This document shows positions 1 through 6,181 of a stretch of DNA of 8,370 bases, one piece after another. The first letter of the stretch is position 1. Each line of letters opens with the position of its first letter. Position numbers and translations under genes: made by a program. The notes beneath the pieces were generated by a model that worked only from the letters and a program-made list of their open reading frames with translations, searched no databases and was not told the origin of the DNA. The stretch comes from 4572-123 sp002084545. GTDB lineage: Bacteria; Desulfobacterota; Desulfobacteria; Desulfobacterales; 4572-123. The stretch is from the NCBI GenBank assembly GCA_029939715.1, contig JAOZSJ010000138.1:1-8370 (forward strand). Reading direction: 5' to 3'.

Positions 1-191
1 CTGCGGAAACTGCTGCCATTGCCAGACAGGTTGACGGTATTCTTCTGGTTGTCAAACATGGTACCACAAAGCGTGAACACGTCGTCGATTTGATAGATAT
101 GCTGGGAAAAGACAAGATTATCGGCGTTGTTTTGAATCAATTCAACCGGCAATTGTCGAGATATTCCTATGGCAGTTATTACGGGAAATAG
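1..191 (+). CDS. C-terminal fragment of a CpsD/CapB-type bacterial tyrosine kinase (partial)
   Basis: The frame is open from base 3 to the TAG at 189-191 and gives 62 residues; the N-terminus lies outside the window. The text contains DGILLVVKHGTTKREHV and GVVLNQF, which match the last beta strands of MinD/ParA-fold P-loop ATPases of the BY-kinase family (a Val-Val strand, then 'xGVVLN'). It ends in SRYSYGSYYGK, a tail with four tyrosines. In this family such a tail is trans-autophosphorylated and its phosphorylation state controls the chain-length regulator (Wzc/Wzz partner) and polymer assembly at the inner membrane. The Walker motifs are upstream and cannot be checked. The downstream sugar transferase begins 96 bases later in the same direction, which supports an EPS operon. 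An XrtA/PEP-CTERM-associated kinase is the most likely subtype. Confidence 0.82.
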   Translation, partial: AETAAIARQVDGILLVVKHGTTKREHVVDLIDMLGKDKIIGVVLNQFNRQLSRYSYGSYYGK

Positions 192-287
192 CAGATTGTA
201 AATTTCATTATAAGGATACGAAATCAATAAACCGCAAACTACTTTTGATTTGTCATGAAGGATGCCTGACCCGGTCAATACATTATT

Positions 288-1688
288 ATGCTGAGAATCT
301 TAAAACAATACTACCCTGCCAGAAATTTCTTCTTTGCTTTTGGAGAGGGATTGTTTATTTTTATTTCAGTACTGCTTGCATCCTTGATCATTATAGGCAT
401 TGACTCATTTATCATCGAAAGCAGTGAAATTTATTTAAAGGCTTTTTTAATCACCTTTGTGTGCCAGATGTGCCTTTATTATAACGATCTGTATAACCTG
501 AAAATTTCCGACAGTTTGCCTGAGATGGGTATAAGGCTGCTCCAGGCCCTGGGCTTTGCTACTATTATTCTGGCTTTGATCTATTTTATTTTTCCAGGCT
601 CATTGATTGCCCATGGTGTTTATTTTGTCACCATCGGGATCGTGCTGATCCTTATCTTTTTATGGCGCCTGTGTTATTCTTTTGTTTTAGATCATGGAAT
701 ATTTAATCAAAAAATTATTGTTCTCGGTTCAAGTAAACTGGCGAAAAACATTCTTTATGAAATAAAGGACACGCAGGATTGCGGCTATGAAGTCAGCATG
801 CTGGTACCGGATTATAAAGATAGTGCGGCTCTCTTTCGGCAAGGTTTTAAAGGTACGATAATTAAAAAAAATTATGAGGGAATTTGCGAGATATCCAAAG
901 ACCTGGGCGTAAAAAAAATAATTGTTGCGTTGAAAGAAAAAAGGGGAGCTTTACCGGTAAAAGAACTTTTAAGATGCAGGACCGGCGGTATTGAAATTCT
1001 TGAGGGAGCGAGTTTTTATGAAATGCTCACCGGTAAACTGATGGTAGAACAAATTTCGCCGGGATGGATTATTTTTTCCGAAGGTTTCCGGAAATCTTTA
1101 CTATTAAAATTATTTAAGCGGGCCGGCGATATTATACTCTCTCTTGTTATGCTTGCCCTGCTGTTGCCGCTGTTGCTTTTAGTTGCAGTAATAATCAAAC
1201 TTGATTCAAAAGGTCCGCTGCTTTTTTCTCAGGAACGGGTCGGTCAGAATAGAAAGCTTTACAAGGTACACAAATTCCGATCCATGCAATTGGATGCTGA
1301 AAAACAAAGCGGCCCGGTATGGGCTCGAAGTGAAGATGATCGCGTTACACGAGCAGGTAAGTTTATTCGCAAATGGCGTATTGATGAAATGCCTCAACTC
1401 TGGAATGTTCTCAAGGGTGAGATGAGCTTTGTCGGACCACGGCCTGAGCGTGAGTTTTTTGTCAAGCAGCTTGAACAAGCTATTCCCTATTATGGTGAAC
1501 GGTTTACCGTTAAACCAGGTGTTACAGGCTGGGCTCAGATATGTTATCCATATGGTGCGTCCGAGGAAGATGCCAGGGAAAAACTGAACTATGATCTTTT
1601 TTATATCAAGAATATGTCGGTTTTAATGGATTTGATGATCGTTTTTCGGACTGTCAAGACAGTGCTTTTCGGTGAAGGCGCGCGATAG
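288..1688 (+). CDS. Polyprenyl-phosphate glycosylphosphotransferase (EPS-initiating sugar transferase)
   Basis: 466 residues. It transfers a sugar 1-phosphate from a UDP-sugar to undecaprenyl phosphate, the first step of EPS repeat-unit assembly, in the inner membrane. Four hydrophobic segments lie at about residues 14-38, 51-66, 84-104 and 110-134. A Rossmann-like CoA-binding-type domain follows (IIVLGSSKLAKNI, about 143-155). The C-terminal bacterial sugar transferase domain begins with a membrane segment at about 279-305. It carries SKGPLLFSQERVGQ (307-320), KFRSM (329-333), the catalytic-type DEMPQLWNVLKGEMSFVGPRPE (366-387) and KPGVTGWAQI (409-418). The N-terminal MLRILKQYYPARN resembles the PEP-CTERM-associated subfamily (TIGR03013), from memory of the family rather than a search. 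ATG 288 is chosen because the family N-terminus starts there and the nearest upstream ATGs run into stops; no good Shine-Dalgarno sequence is visible. The sugar is not predictable. Confidence 0.93.
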   Translation: MLRILKQYYPARNFFFAFGEGLFIFISVLLASLIIIGIDSFIIESSEIYLKAFLITFVCQMCLYYNDLYNLKISDSLPEMGIRLLQALGFATIILALIYFIFPGSLIAHGVYFVTIGIVLILIFLWRLCYSFVLDHGIFNQKIIVLGSSKLAKNILYEIKDTQDCGYEVSMLVPDYKDSAALFRQGFKGTIIKKNYEGICEISKDLGVKKIIVALKEKRGALPVKELLRCRTGGIEILEGASFYEMLTGKLMVEQISPGWIIFSEGFRKSLLLKLFKRAGDIILSLVMLALLLPLLLLVAVIIKLDSKGPLLFSQERVGQNRKLYKVHKFRSMQLDAEKQSGPVWARSEDDRVTRAGKFIRKWRIDEMPQLWNVLKGEMSFVGPRPEREFFVKQLEQAIPYYGERFTVKPGVTGWAQICYPYGASEEDAREKLNYDLFYIKNMSVLMDLMIVFRTVKTVLFGEGAR

Positions 1689-1728
1689 TATTCATAATGA
1701 CAGTTGATCAAGGCCTATCCGCCTGGAA

Positions 1729-1742
1729 GCTCGTCACCGAGC
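1729..1742 (+). other. Small hairpin just downstream of the sugar transferase
   Basis: GCTCG (1729-1733) and CGAGC (1738-1742) form a 5-bp GC-rich stem with a TCAC loop, 41 bases after the stop codon at 1686-1688. No T-run follows (GGTATTTGTG comes next), so it is not a convincing intrinsic terminator. It may slow RNA decay at the 3' end or may mean nothing. An AT-rich stretch follows (1750-1780), as is common upstream of a promoter. Confidence 0.3.
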
Positions 1743-1790
1743 GGTATTTGTGATAAAATATATAGTATTTACAATATATTAAGTCAAAGT

Positions 1791-1805
1791 TAGCACTGTA
1801 ATTGA
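1791..1805 (+). promoter_or_regulatory. Possible degenerate sigma-54 (-24/-12) promoter for the export gene
   Basis: TAGCAC-TGTAA-TTGA matches the sigma-54 consensus TGGCAC-N5-TTGC with correct spacing. The -24 GG is AG and the final C of the -12 element is A, so two highly conserved bases are missing. It lies 85 bases upstream of the export-protein ATG, after an AT-rich tract. PEP-CTERM EPS systems are known to be linked to the sigma-54 activator pair PrsK/PrsR, which makes the site plausible by context. The weak match keeps this at candidate level. Confidence 0.28.
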
Positions 1806-1830
1806 CGGGGCGGAGCTGTATCTATTCACG

Positions 1831-1873
1831 GTTGCCAGGCAACAAGCGACATTGTAATTTCCGGTTTATCCGG
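1831..1873 (+). promoter_or_regulatory. Two 5'-leader hairpins upstream of the export gene
   Basis: GTTGCCAGGCAAC (1831-1843) is a perfect inverted repeat around a central A. CCGG-TTTAT-CCGG (1861-1873) is a second short hairpin, ending 16 bases before the ATG at 1890 and immediately before the ribosome binding sequence CGGAG (1877-1881). Both would be in the transcript if the 1791-1805 promoter is used. The first, with the preceding GACGGGGCGGAGC (1804-1816), faintly resembles the 3' half of a GEMM-I cyclic di-GMP riboswitch, but the CAAACC and GACGCAAAGCC signatures are not intact, so no riboswitch is called. Confidence 0.3.
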
Positions 1874-1889
1874 GTGCGGAGAATTTATT

Positions 1890-2504
1890 ATGAAACAAAA
1901 ATCCATTTTAATTTTGTTCAGTATTGTTTTGATTTTGTTTTTTTACCTGCCTCAGACCACATTTTCACAGGAAAACAGCGCGACGAGTGTTCAACATGCC
2001 GGTTCTTTAGCTGCAAAGGATGCCTACAGGATCGGTTCCGGGGATATCCTTGAAATAACAACCTGGAAGGAACCTGATTTTTCAAGGGAAGAAATTCTGG
2101 TACGTATCGATGGAAAAATTTCATTTCCATTGCTCAATGATATTCAGGCCGCCGGCCGTACGCCGATCCAGATTAAAAATGATATCGAGAAAAAATTAAA
2201 GGAGTATGTCACCAACCCTGTTGTTACGGTGAGCGTACGCAGCCCCGGTAGTAAGAAATTTTATATATTGGGCGAAATTGCAAGGACAGGTGAATATAAT
2301 ATTGTTAAAAACCTTACAGTCATTCAGGCATTTGCCCTTGCCGGCGGGTTTACCGAATGGGCCGCTAAAAAAGAGATTATTCTTTTCAGAACCGAAAACG
2401 GCAAGGAAAAAATCATTAGAATCAACTACAGGGACATTATAAAAGGAAAAGATTTTAAAAACAATCTAATGATTCGCGCCGATGATACTATAATCGTTCC
2501 ATAA
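1890..2504 (+). CDS. Polysaccharide export protein with Poly_export and SLBB domains (Wza/EpsA-like)
   Basis: 204 residues. Residues 1-26 form a Sec signal peptide (MKQK, then a long Ile/Leu/Phe core, then TTFSQ). There is no cysteine near the cleavage site, so unlike E. coli Wza it is not a lipoprotein. The Poly_export domain spans about 43-117 (YRIGSGDILEI and VRIDGKISFPLLNDIQAAG). One SLBB domain follows at about 122-175 (FYILGEIARTGEYNI, LAGGFTEWA). The end DDTIIVP is typical of the short export proteins. The role is a periplasmic or outer-membrane channel component for EPS. It is shorter than Wza (about 380 residues) and lacks Wza's C-terminal amphipathic helix, so a separate barrel such as the next gene could supply the outer-membrane pore. 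ATG 1890 is preceded by CGGAG at 1877-1881. It is probably co-regulated with the sugar transferase. Confidence 0.92.
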   Translation: MKQKSILILFSIVLILFFYLPQTTFSQENSATSVQHAGSLAAKDAYRIGSGDILEITTWKEPDFSREEILVRIDGKISFPLLNDIQAAGRTPIQIKNDIEKKLKEYVTNPVVTVSVRSPGSKKFYILGEIARTGEYNIVKNLTVIQAFALAGGFTEWAAKKEIILFRTENGKEKIIRINYRDIIKGKDFKNNLMIRADDTIIVP

Positions 2505-2525
2505 TACAAAAGTATTAACAGTTTC

Positions 2526-2670
2526 CAGTTACCGGTTTATGGTTAAAAACAAAAAAATAATAGGACGCGGATTTACACGGAGAAACGCGGATAAAGATTA
2601 TCATATTCTTAAATCAGCGATAGCTGAAAAAATGCTTTTAATCCGTGTAAATCCGCGTTAATCCGTGTCC
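2526..2670. repeat. Intergenic nested inverted repeat, copy A
   Basis: A left flank (CAGTTACCGGTTTATGGTT, 2526-2544, then A-rich DNA) leads into GGACGCGGATTTACACGG from 2563. The right arm ends in AATCCGTGTCC at 2670. The reverse complement of the right arm reads GGACACGGATTAACGCGG, so the arms pair over roughly 35-40 bases with scattered mismatches. At the centre TCAGC-GATA-GCTGA (2614-2627) makes an inner hairpin. The same architecture recurs at 4480-4648, 6047-6154 and 8011-8140. It holds no gene and no T-tract that would make it a standard terminator. Confidence 0.88.
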
Positions 2671-2689
2671 CAAATGCTCTTTGACCTTC

Positions 2690-2869
2690 TTCACGAAGTG
2701 AAAGAAAATAAGTGTCTGTGTGAGTCTGTGGCCAAATAGCCCTTTGGTTTTTGTTTTTATCACGAAGTGAAAGATAAATGCAGTGTCTGTGTCTTTCTGT
2801 GTGTGTCTGTGGCTAAAATAGCCTTTGCCCTTTTTTCACGAAGTGAACCGTGAACTGTAAACCGACAAC
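2690..2869. repeat. TTCACGAAGTGAA mini-hairpins and CTGTGT tracts upstream of the barrel gene
   Basis: The mini-palindrome TTCACGAAGTGAA (5-bp stem, GAA loop) occurs at 2690-2702 and 2835-2847, with a shortened copy TCACGAAGTGA at 2760-2770. The first two are followed by tracts of roughly 10-11-base units built on GTGTCTGTGT and ending in CTGTGGC (2712-2733 and 2782-2813). The final copy runs into AACCGTGAACTGTAAACCG, an inverted relative of the CAGTTACCGG flank at 2526. The region has no believable ORF. The barrel's own ribosome binding site AGGAG (2879-2883) lies just beyond the repeat. Confidence 0.8.
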
Positions 2870-2889
2870 TGTTTTTATAGGAGAAACCC

Positions 2890-4176
2890 ATGAAAACAAC
2901 TATATTATCGTTCATCACATTTTTTGCCTTTTGCCTGAATTGTTCAACAGCGTTTTCCGCTAATGTAGATTTTACCCCCCGAATTTCAATCACGGGAGAG
3001 TATACCGACAACCTTGACCTGGAGGCTTCAGATAAAAAAGAAGATTATATTTTAACCATTACTCCCGGATTTACTCTGGATATCGACGATAGAAGCAGGG
3101 GAATGAGTTTGTCCTATGGTGCCGGATATAGTATTTACGATGAATATGACGAATATGACGACTGGCGGCATAGTGCCGGTTTTACCGGTTGGATCTACAG
3201 CTCAAGAAATACCAGGCTGGAAATTACAGATACCTTTCTGTATACCCAGGACCCGGCAGACGATGATGGCGAAGACGATACAACACGCAGTGGCCGCAAT
3301 CTTTATTATACAAATACCGCCGGTGTATCCATCACGCACCAGTTTGGGGAAAATGATACAATAAGGCTCGGCTATCTATACAGTATTCTTGAAAATGATG
3401 ATGAAACAATAGAGGACAACTCAAGGTATATCCCGTCGATCAACCTGACCTACTGGCTTGTACCGCGTCAGTTGAGCGCCGAAACCGGCTTGGAATATAC
3501 AAGAGGTGAATTTACCGGCTCGTCTGAAGTAGATAGCTTGTCGGATGATTTTGATCAGTGGGTTGGAAATATTCGGTTGACCAAAGTTATTAATCGGGAT
3601 CTGAATATTTTTGCTGATTATACACACACCTGGCTGGACTACGAAGGAGAAGATGTTGATTATCAGATTTATGACCCGTCTGTTGGTCTGGCCTATGCCT
3701 GGGGCGATGATGCATCCATTACCATTGGGATTGGATATTTTTATCAGGACAGAGAAAGCGGTGATGATGAATCCGGAATAACCATAGACGGCGATATCGC
3801 AAAAACATGGAGGTTCAGGCGCGGTTCCATAAATCTCGTCGGTTCCAGCGGGTATGACCAATCTTATTTCGGATCTGAAAACCTTGGGTTTAATGTATAC
3901 TATGGGGTTGAAGCGTCGGCAACGGTCGAATTTTCACGCCATGTTACAGGTGATCTGTTTTCATCCTTTCGCAAAGTTAAATATACGGAAACCGAAGATG
4001 ATCGTGAAGATGACACCATTGAGGCCGGCTGCGGAATTACTGCACAATTGAACAGATGGCTTTCCACCCGGCTGGGCTATACATTTAGAAATTTGGAAAC
4101 AGATGATAGAGAAGATGAATATACGGAAAATAGTGTAATTATAACATTTACTCTGGCTCCTTCCAGCCCCATCTAA
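2890..4176 (+). CDS. Outer-membrane beta-barrel protein, EPS/PEP-CTERM locus type
   Basis: 428 residues. Residues 1-23 are a signal peptide (ending STAFS, before ANVDF). The mature protein is a run of alternating polar/apolar strands (for example RISITGEYTDN 31-41, YILTITPGFTLDID 53-66, SITIGIGYFYQD 276-287, TRLGYTFRNLE 393-403), joined by short turns and long loops, as in a transmembrane barrel. The ending NSVIITFTL fits a final strand. The loops are strikingly acidic, e.g. DPADDDGEDD (121-130), ETEDDREDD (367-375) and ETDDREDE (403-410). It resembles the uncharacterised PEP-CTERM-associated outer-membrane family (TIGR03016-like), judged by eye. The likely role is an outer-membrane conduit or surface component working with the export protein. 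A strong AGGAG at 2879-2883, six bases before the ATG, supports the start. The stop precedes the scaffold gap, so the CDS is complete. Confidence 0.88.
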   Translation: MKTTILSFITFFAFCLNCSTAFSANVDFTPRISITGEYTDNLDLEASDKKEDYILTITPGFTLDIDDRSRGMSLSYGAGYSIYDEYDEYDDWRHSAGFTGWIYSSRNTRLEITDTFLYTQDPADDDGEDDTTRSGRNLYYTNTAGVSITHQFGENDTIRLGYLYSILENDDETIEDNSRYIPSINLTYWLVPRQLSAETGLEYTRGEFTGSSEVDSLSDDFDQWVGNIRLTKVINRDLNIFADYTHTWLDYEGEDVDYQIYDPSVGLAYAWGDDASITIGIGYFYQDRESGDDESGITIDGDIAKTWRFRRGSINLVGSSGYDQSYFGSENLGFNVYYGVEASATVEFSRHVTGDLFSSFRKVKYTETEDDREDDTIEAGCGITAQLNRWLSTRLGYTFRNLETDDREDEYTENSVIITFTLAPSSPI

Positions 4177-4346
4177 TGCCAAATTAGCCACNNNNNNNNN
4201 NNNNNNNNNNNNNNNNNNNNNNNNNNNNNNNNNNNNNNNNNNNNNNNNNNNNNNNNNNNNNNNNNNNNNNNNNNNNNNNNNNNNNNNNNNNAATTATAAC
4301 ATTTACTCTGGCTCCTTCCAGCCCCATCTAATGCCAAATTAGCCAC
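4137..4346. other. Scaffold gap (100 N, 4192-4291) with the same 55 bases on both sides
   Basis: Bases 4137-4191 and 4292-4346 are identical over exactly 55 positions and flank exactly 100 Ns. The copy includes the last 40 bases of the barrel gene with its TAA stop, plus the first bases of the intergenic repeat (ATTAGCCAC). This is the pattern left when two contigs sharing a k-mer-length overlap are scaffolded without merging. The true sequence is probably continuous: one 55-base copy and no Ns, making the window 155 bases shorter. The break falls where unique sequence enters repeat DNA. Confidence 0.9.
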
Positions 4347-4392
4347 AGACAAGGCTTCGCATTGAGCTTCGCCCTTGCATGCCCACACGGAC
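4340..4392. repeat. 53-bp repeat, inverted partner of 6216-6268
   Basis: Reading TAGCCACAGACAAGGCTTCG onwards, this segment is the reverse complement of 6216-6268 with one mismatch in 53 bases. The pair brackets the NadE-like and carrier-protein genes in opposite orientation. Inside it lies the module that in forward orientation reads GGGCGWAGCTNAANGCGAAG. That module also occurs at 4595-4625, 4716-4747, 6234-6266 and 8097-8127. Further CACACGGACGCACACAGACG (4384-4403) continues the tract. Confidence 0.87.
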
Positions 4393-4424
4393 GCACACAG
4401 ACGGTAAATATTTAAAAAGCAGAA

Positions 4425-4455
4425 TTAGACACGGGTTTTCGCTGATGCACGCGGG
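4425..4455. repeat. Solo left-arm copy of the intergenic element
   Basis: TTAGACACGGGTTTTCGCTG and the following ATGCACGCGGG match the left arm of the element at 8008-8038 with a few substitutions. No right arm follows before the next full element begins at 4480. It looks like a decayed or recombined partial copy. Confidence 0.6.
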
Positions 4456-4479
4456 CAAAAAGCAATTGTTTACGGTTTT

Positions 4480-4648
4480 CAGTTGCCGGTTCACGGTAAA
4501 AAATAATAGGACGCGGATCTTCACAGATGTACGCGGATAAAGATTATAATGTTTTTAAATCAGCGATAGCTGACAAAGAATGCCCTACCTGCGAGGGCGT
4601 AGCTAAAAGCGAAGCCTTGTCCGTGTCAACCCGCGTCAATCCGTGTCC
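4480..4648. repeat. Intergenic nested inverted repeat, copy B
   Basis: The left flank CAGTTGCCGGTTCACGGT (4480-4497) matches that of copy A, then GGACGCGGAT starts at 4509. TCAGC-GATA-GCTGA (4560-4573) is the inner hairpin, and the right arm ends in AATCCGTGTCC at 4648. Unlike copy A it carries an inserted block, 4574-4625, with its own hairpin GCCCT-ACCTGCG-AGGGC (4582-4598). The stretch 4548-4625 is a direct repeat of 8050-8127 (75 of 78 bases). Confidence 0.87.
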
Positions 4649-4660
4649 AAATTGTTTTTA

Positions 4661-4747
4661 TTCACGAAGTGAGCCATAAATACAGTGTCAGTGTCTTTCT
4701 GTGTGGGTATGCGGCGGCGTAGCTGAAGGCGAAGACTCGTCTGTGGC
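4661..4747. repeat. Mini-hairpin, CTGTGT tract and GCGAAG module upstream of the NadE-like gene
   Basis: TTCACGAAGTGA (4661-4672) is followed by a GTGTCAGTGTCTTTCTGTGT tract (4685-4704). Next come a GGCGTAGCTGAAGGCGAAGA module (4716-4735) and the terminal GTCTGTGGC (4739-4747). The ending GTCTGTGGC is the inverted counterpart of GCCACAGAC at 4342-4350, so the whole spacer is bounded by inverted ends. The ribosome binding site of the next gene lies just outside the repeat. Confidence 0.8.
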
Positions 4748-4771
4748 AAAAAAATAAAAAAGGTTGAAATA

Positions 4772-5755
4772 ATGAAATTTTCAAAAGATGTATTGAATAT
4801 CGATCCAGAAAAAGAAGTCGATAAAATTTGTGCGCAAATCCGCAAACTTCTCTCCGGTCAACTGAAAAGGCGCGGACTTGTGGTAGGGCTTTCCGGAGGT
4901 ATAGACAGCAGTGTAACCGCCGCACTTTCCGTCAAAGCTCTTGGACCTGAACGGGTACTCGCACTTTTGATGCCTGAGCACCACTCAGATGAAGAGACCA
5001 TTAAACTCAGCACAATGGTTGCCGATCATTTCGGCGTGGAAAAGATTCATGAGGATATTTCAGATATCCTTAAATCGGTCGGATTTTATAAAAGATACAA
5101 TGATGCGGTTCGCCTGGCTATTCCGGCATATGGTGATGACTGGAAATCCAAAATAGTTACGCCCAATATCATGGAATCCAAAGGGTTCACTCTGTTTTCC
5201 ATCATCGCTCAAAAACCCGATGGCAAGATGGTCAAAAAGCGCTTGCCTTTAAAAGCCTATCTTGAGATCGTGGCTGCGACCAATTTTAAGCAGCGCACCC
5301 GAAAAATGCTTGAATACTATCATGCCGACCGTTTGAATTACGCTGTAACCGGAACGCCCAACCGCTTGGAATATGACCAGGGATTTTTCGTAAAACTCGG
5401 TGACGGAGCCGCCGACATCAAACCCATTGCCCATCTATATAAAACGCAGGTCTACAAATTGGCCGAGTATCTGGGAGTTCCCGGGAAAATCAGACAGCGG
5501 TCTCCCACAACCGATACCTACTCTCTGTCACAGGGACAGGATGAATTCTATTTTTCTCTCCCTTACGACAGGATGGATCTTTGCCTTTACGCTAAAAACA
5601 ACGGCGTATCCACAGAGACGGTGGCTGAGACCCTCGGGTTAACAACGGAACAGATTCAAAGAGTCTTTGAAGATATCGATACCAAACGTTCCACTACACG
5701 CTACCTGCATATGTCCCCGCTTCTAATAGAAGAAGTATCTGAAATAAGGAAATAA
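4772..5755 (+). CDS. nadE: NadE-family ammonia-dependent amide ligase (NAD+ synthase-like)
   Basis: 327 residues, one N-type ATP-pyrophosphatase domain and no glutaminase domain. NadE adenylates the carboxylate of nicotinic acid adenine dinucleotide, and ammonia displaces AMP to give NAD+. The PP-loop is SGGIDSS (41-47). Later family blocks are GTPNRLE (194-200), KLGDGAADIKPIAHLYKTQV (208-227), SPTTD (244-248), GQDE (255-258) and a C-terminal TKR (304-306). Compared with the roughly 275-residue housekeeping enzymes it has about 50 extra residues between about 115 and 170. The usual GTGN(K/R)(S/T)E reads GTPNRLE. The acyl carrier protein starts one base after its stop, and an acyl-AMP ligase follows. 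It may therefore be a paralogue making an amide for the EPS rather than the cell's NAD+ synthase. AGG at 4761-4763 gives the start good spacing. Confidence 0.85.
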   Translation: MKFSKDVLNIDPEKEVDKICAQIRKLLSGQLKRRGLVVGLSGGIDSSVTAALSVKALGPERVLALLMPEHHSDEETIKLSTMVADHFGVEKIHEDISDILKSVGFYKRYNDAVRLAIPAYGDDWKSKIVTPNIMESKGFTLFSIIAQKPDGKMVKKRLPLKAYLEIVAATNFKQRTRKMLEYYHADRLNYAVTGTPNRLEYDQGFFVKLGDGAADIKPIAHLYKTQVYKLAEYLGVPGKIRQRSPTTDTYSLSQGQDEFYFSLPYDRMDLCLYAKNNGVSTETVAETLGLTTEQIQRVFEDIDTKRSTTRYLHMSPLLIEEVSEIRK

Positions 5756-5756
5756 A

Positions 5757-6005
5757 ATGAACGATAACAAATCTAAAATCAAAGCATTTATCATTGAAAA
5801 TTTTTTGTTCGGTAACGCCAACGGCCTTGAAGACGGGACCTCATTTTTGGAAGAGGGTATTATCGATTCAACCGGAATCCTCGAACTGGTCACATATCTC
5901 GAAGAAGAGTTTGATATCACAATCGAAGATGAAGAACTGATCCCTGAAAATCTCGATTCCATCAATAATGTGAATACATATCTTGAAATGAAGATGGGGG
6001 ATTAG
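5757..6005 (+). CDS. Acyl carrier protein
   Basis: 82 residues, acidic, and of typical length for a free carrier protein. The motif GIIDSTGILELVTYLEEEF (34-52) is the phosphopantetheine attachment region, with Ser38 of DST as the predicted prosthetic-group site. The following acidic helix is the usual partner-docking surface. The common DSL is DST here, as in many specialised carrier proteins outside fatty acid synthesis. The ATG is one base after the NadE-like stop and AAGGA (5746-5750) is its ribosome binding sequence, so the two genes are translated from one transcript. The downstream acyl-AMP ligase is the obvious candidate to load it. Its TAG stop (6003-6005) is also the first bases of the intergenic repeat TTAGCCACAGAC. 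Confidence 0.92.
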   Translation: MNDNKSKIKAFIIENFLFGNANGLEDGTSFLEEGIIDSTGILELVTYLEEEFDITIEDEELIPENLDSINNVNTYLEMKMGD

Positions 6006-6033
6006 CCACAGACGTACACAGATATACACAGAC
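6001..6033. repeat. ACACAGA tract at the carrier-protein stop codon
   Basis: ATTAGCCACAGAC is followed by GTACACAGAT and ATACACAGAC, units with a roughly 10-base period. The TAG of the carrier gene lies inside the repeat's first bases. The same ATTAGCCAC start is seen at 4338-4346 and 7954-7962, each at or near the end of a gene. Its inverted counterpart GTCTGTGGC ends this spacer at 6354-6362. Confidence 0.8.
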
Positions 6034-6046
6034 AAAAATATAATTA

Positions 6047-6154
6047 GGACACGGATTAACACAGATTTGCACGGATAAAGAACAAAATGTTTTTAGATCA
6101 GCGAAGCTGAAAGTACCCGCCCTAATCCGTGTTCATCCGCGTTTATCCGTGTCC
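6047..6154. repeat. Intergenic nested inverted repeat, copy C
   Basis: GGACACGGATTAACACAG starts at 6047 and the right arm ends in TTTATCCGTGTCC at 6154. The reverse complement of the right arm begins GGACACGGATAAACGCGG. The inner hairpin is TCAGC-GAA-GCTGA (6098-6110), with a loop one base shorter than in copies A and B. There is no inserted GCCCT block in this copy. It has the same 108-base span as the core of copy A. Confidence 0.88.
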
Positions 6155-6181
6155 CCAAAGCTCTTTAACCTTTAGCCTTTC

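Noticed and set aside
192..287. Promoter in front of the sugar transferase
   Set aside because: TTGTAA (196-201) and TATAAG are present but only about eight bases apart, so no usable -35/-10 pair is seen; read-through from the kinase gene is simpler.
1760..1889. Cyclic di-GMP (GEMM-I) riboswitch upstream of the export gene
   Set aside because: Only the GTTGCCAGGCAAC hairpin and a GACG are suggestive; the conserved CAAACC and GACGCAAAGCC segments cannot be aligned convincingly.
2505..2889. CRISPR array or tRNA cluster in the repeat spacer
   Set aside because: The repeats are short, imperfect and nested as inverted arms, not equal direct repeats with unique spacers, and no tRNA cloverleaf with a T-loop GTTCRA motif is seen.
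3421..3861. 146-codon frame on the - strand inside the barrel gene
   Set aside because: It is a shadow of the barrel frame; the + strand product has a signal peptide, strand pattern and a good ribosome binding site.
4137..4346. Biological tandem duplication of the barrel gene's 3' end
   Set aside because: The copies are identical, exactly 55 bases, and separated by exactly 100 Ns, which fits an unmerged assembly overlap much better.
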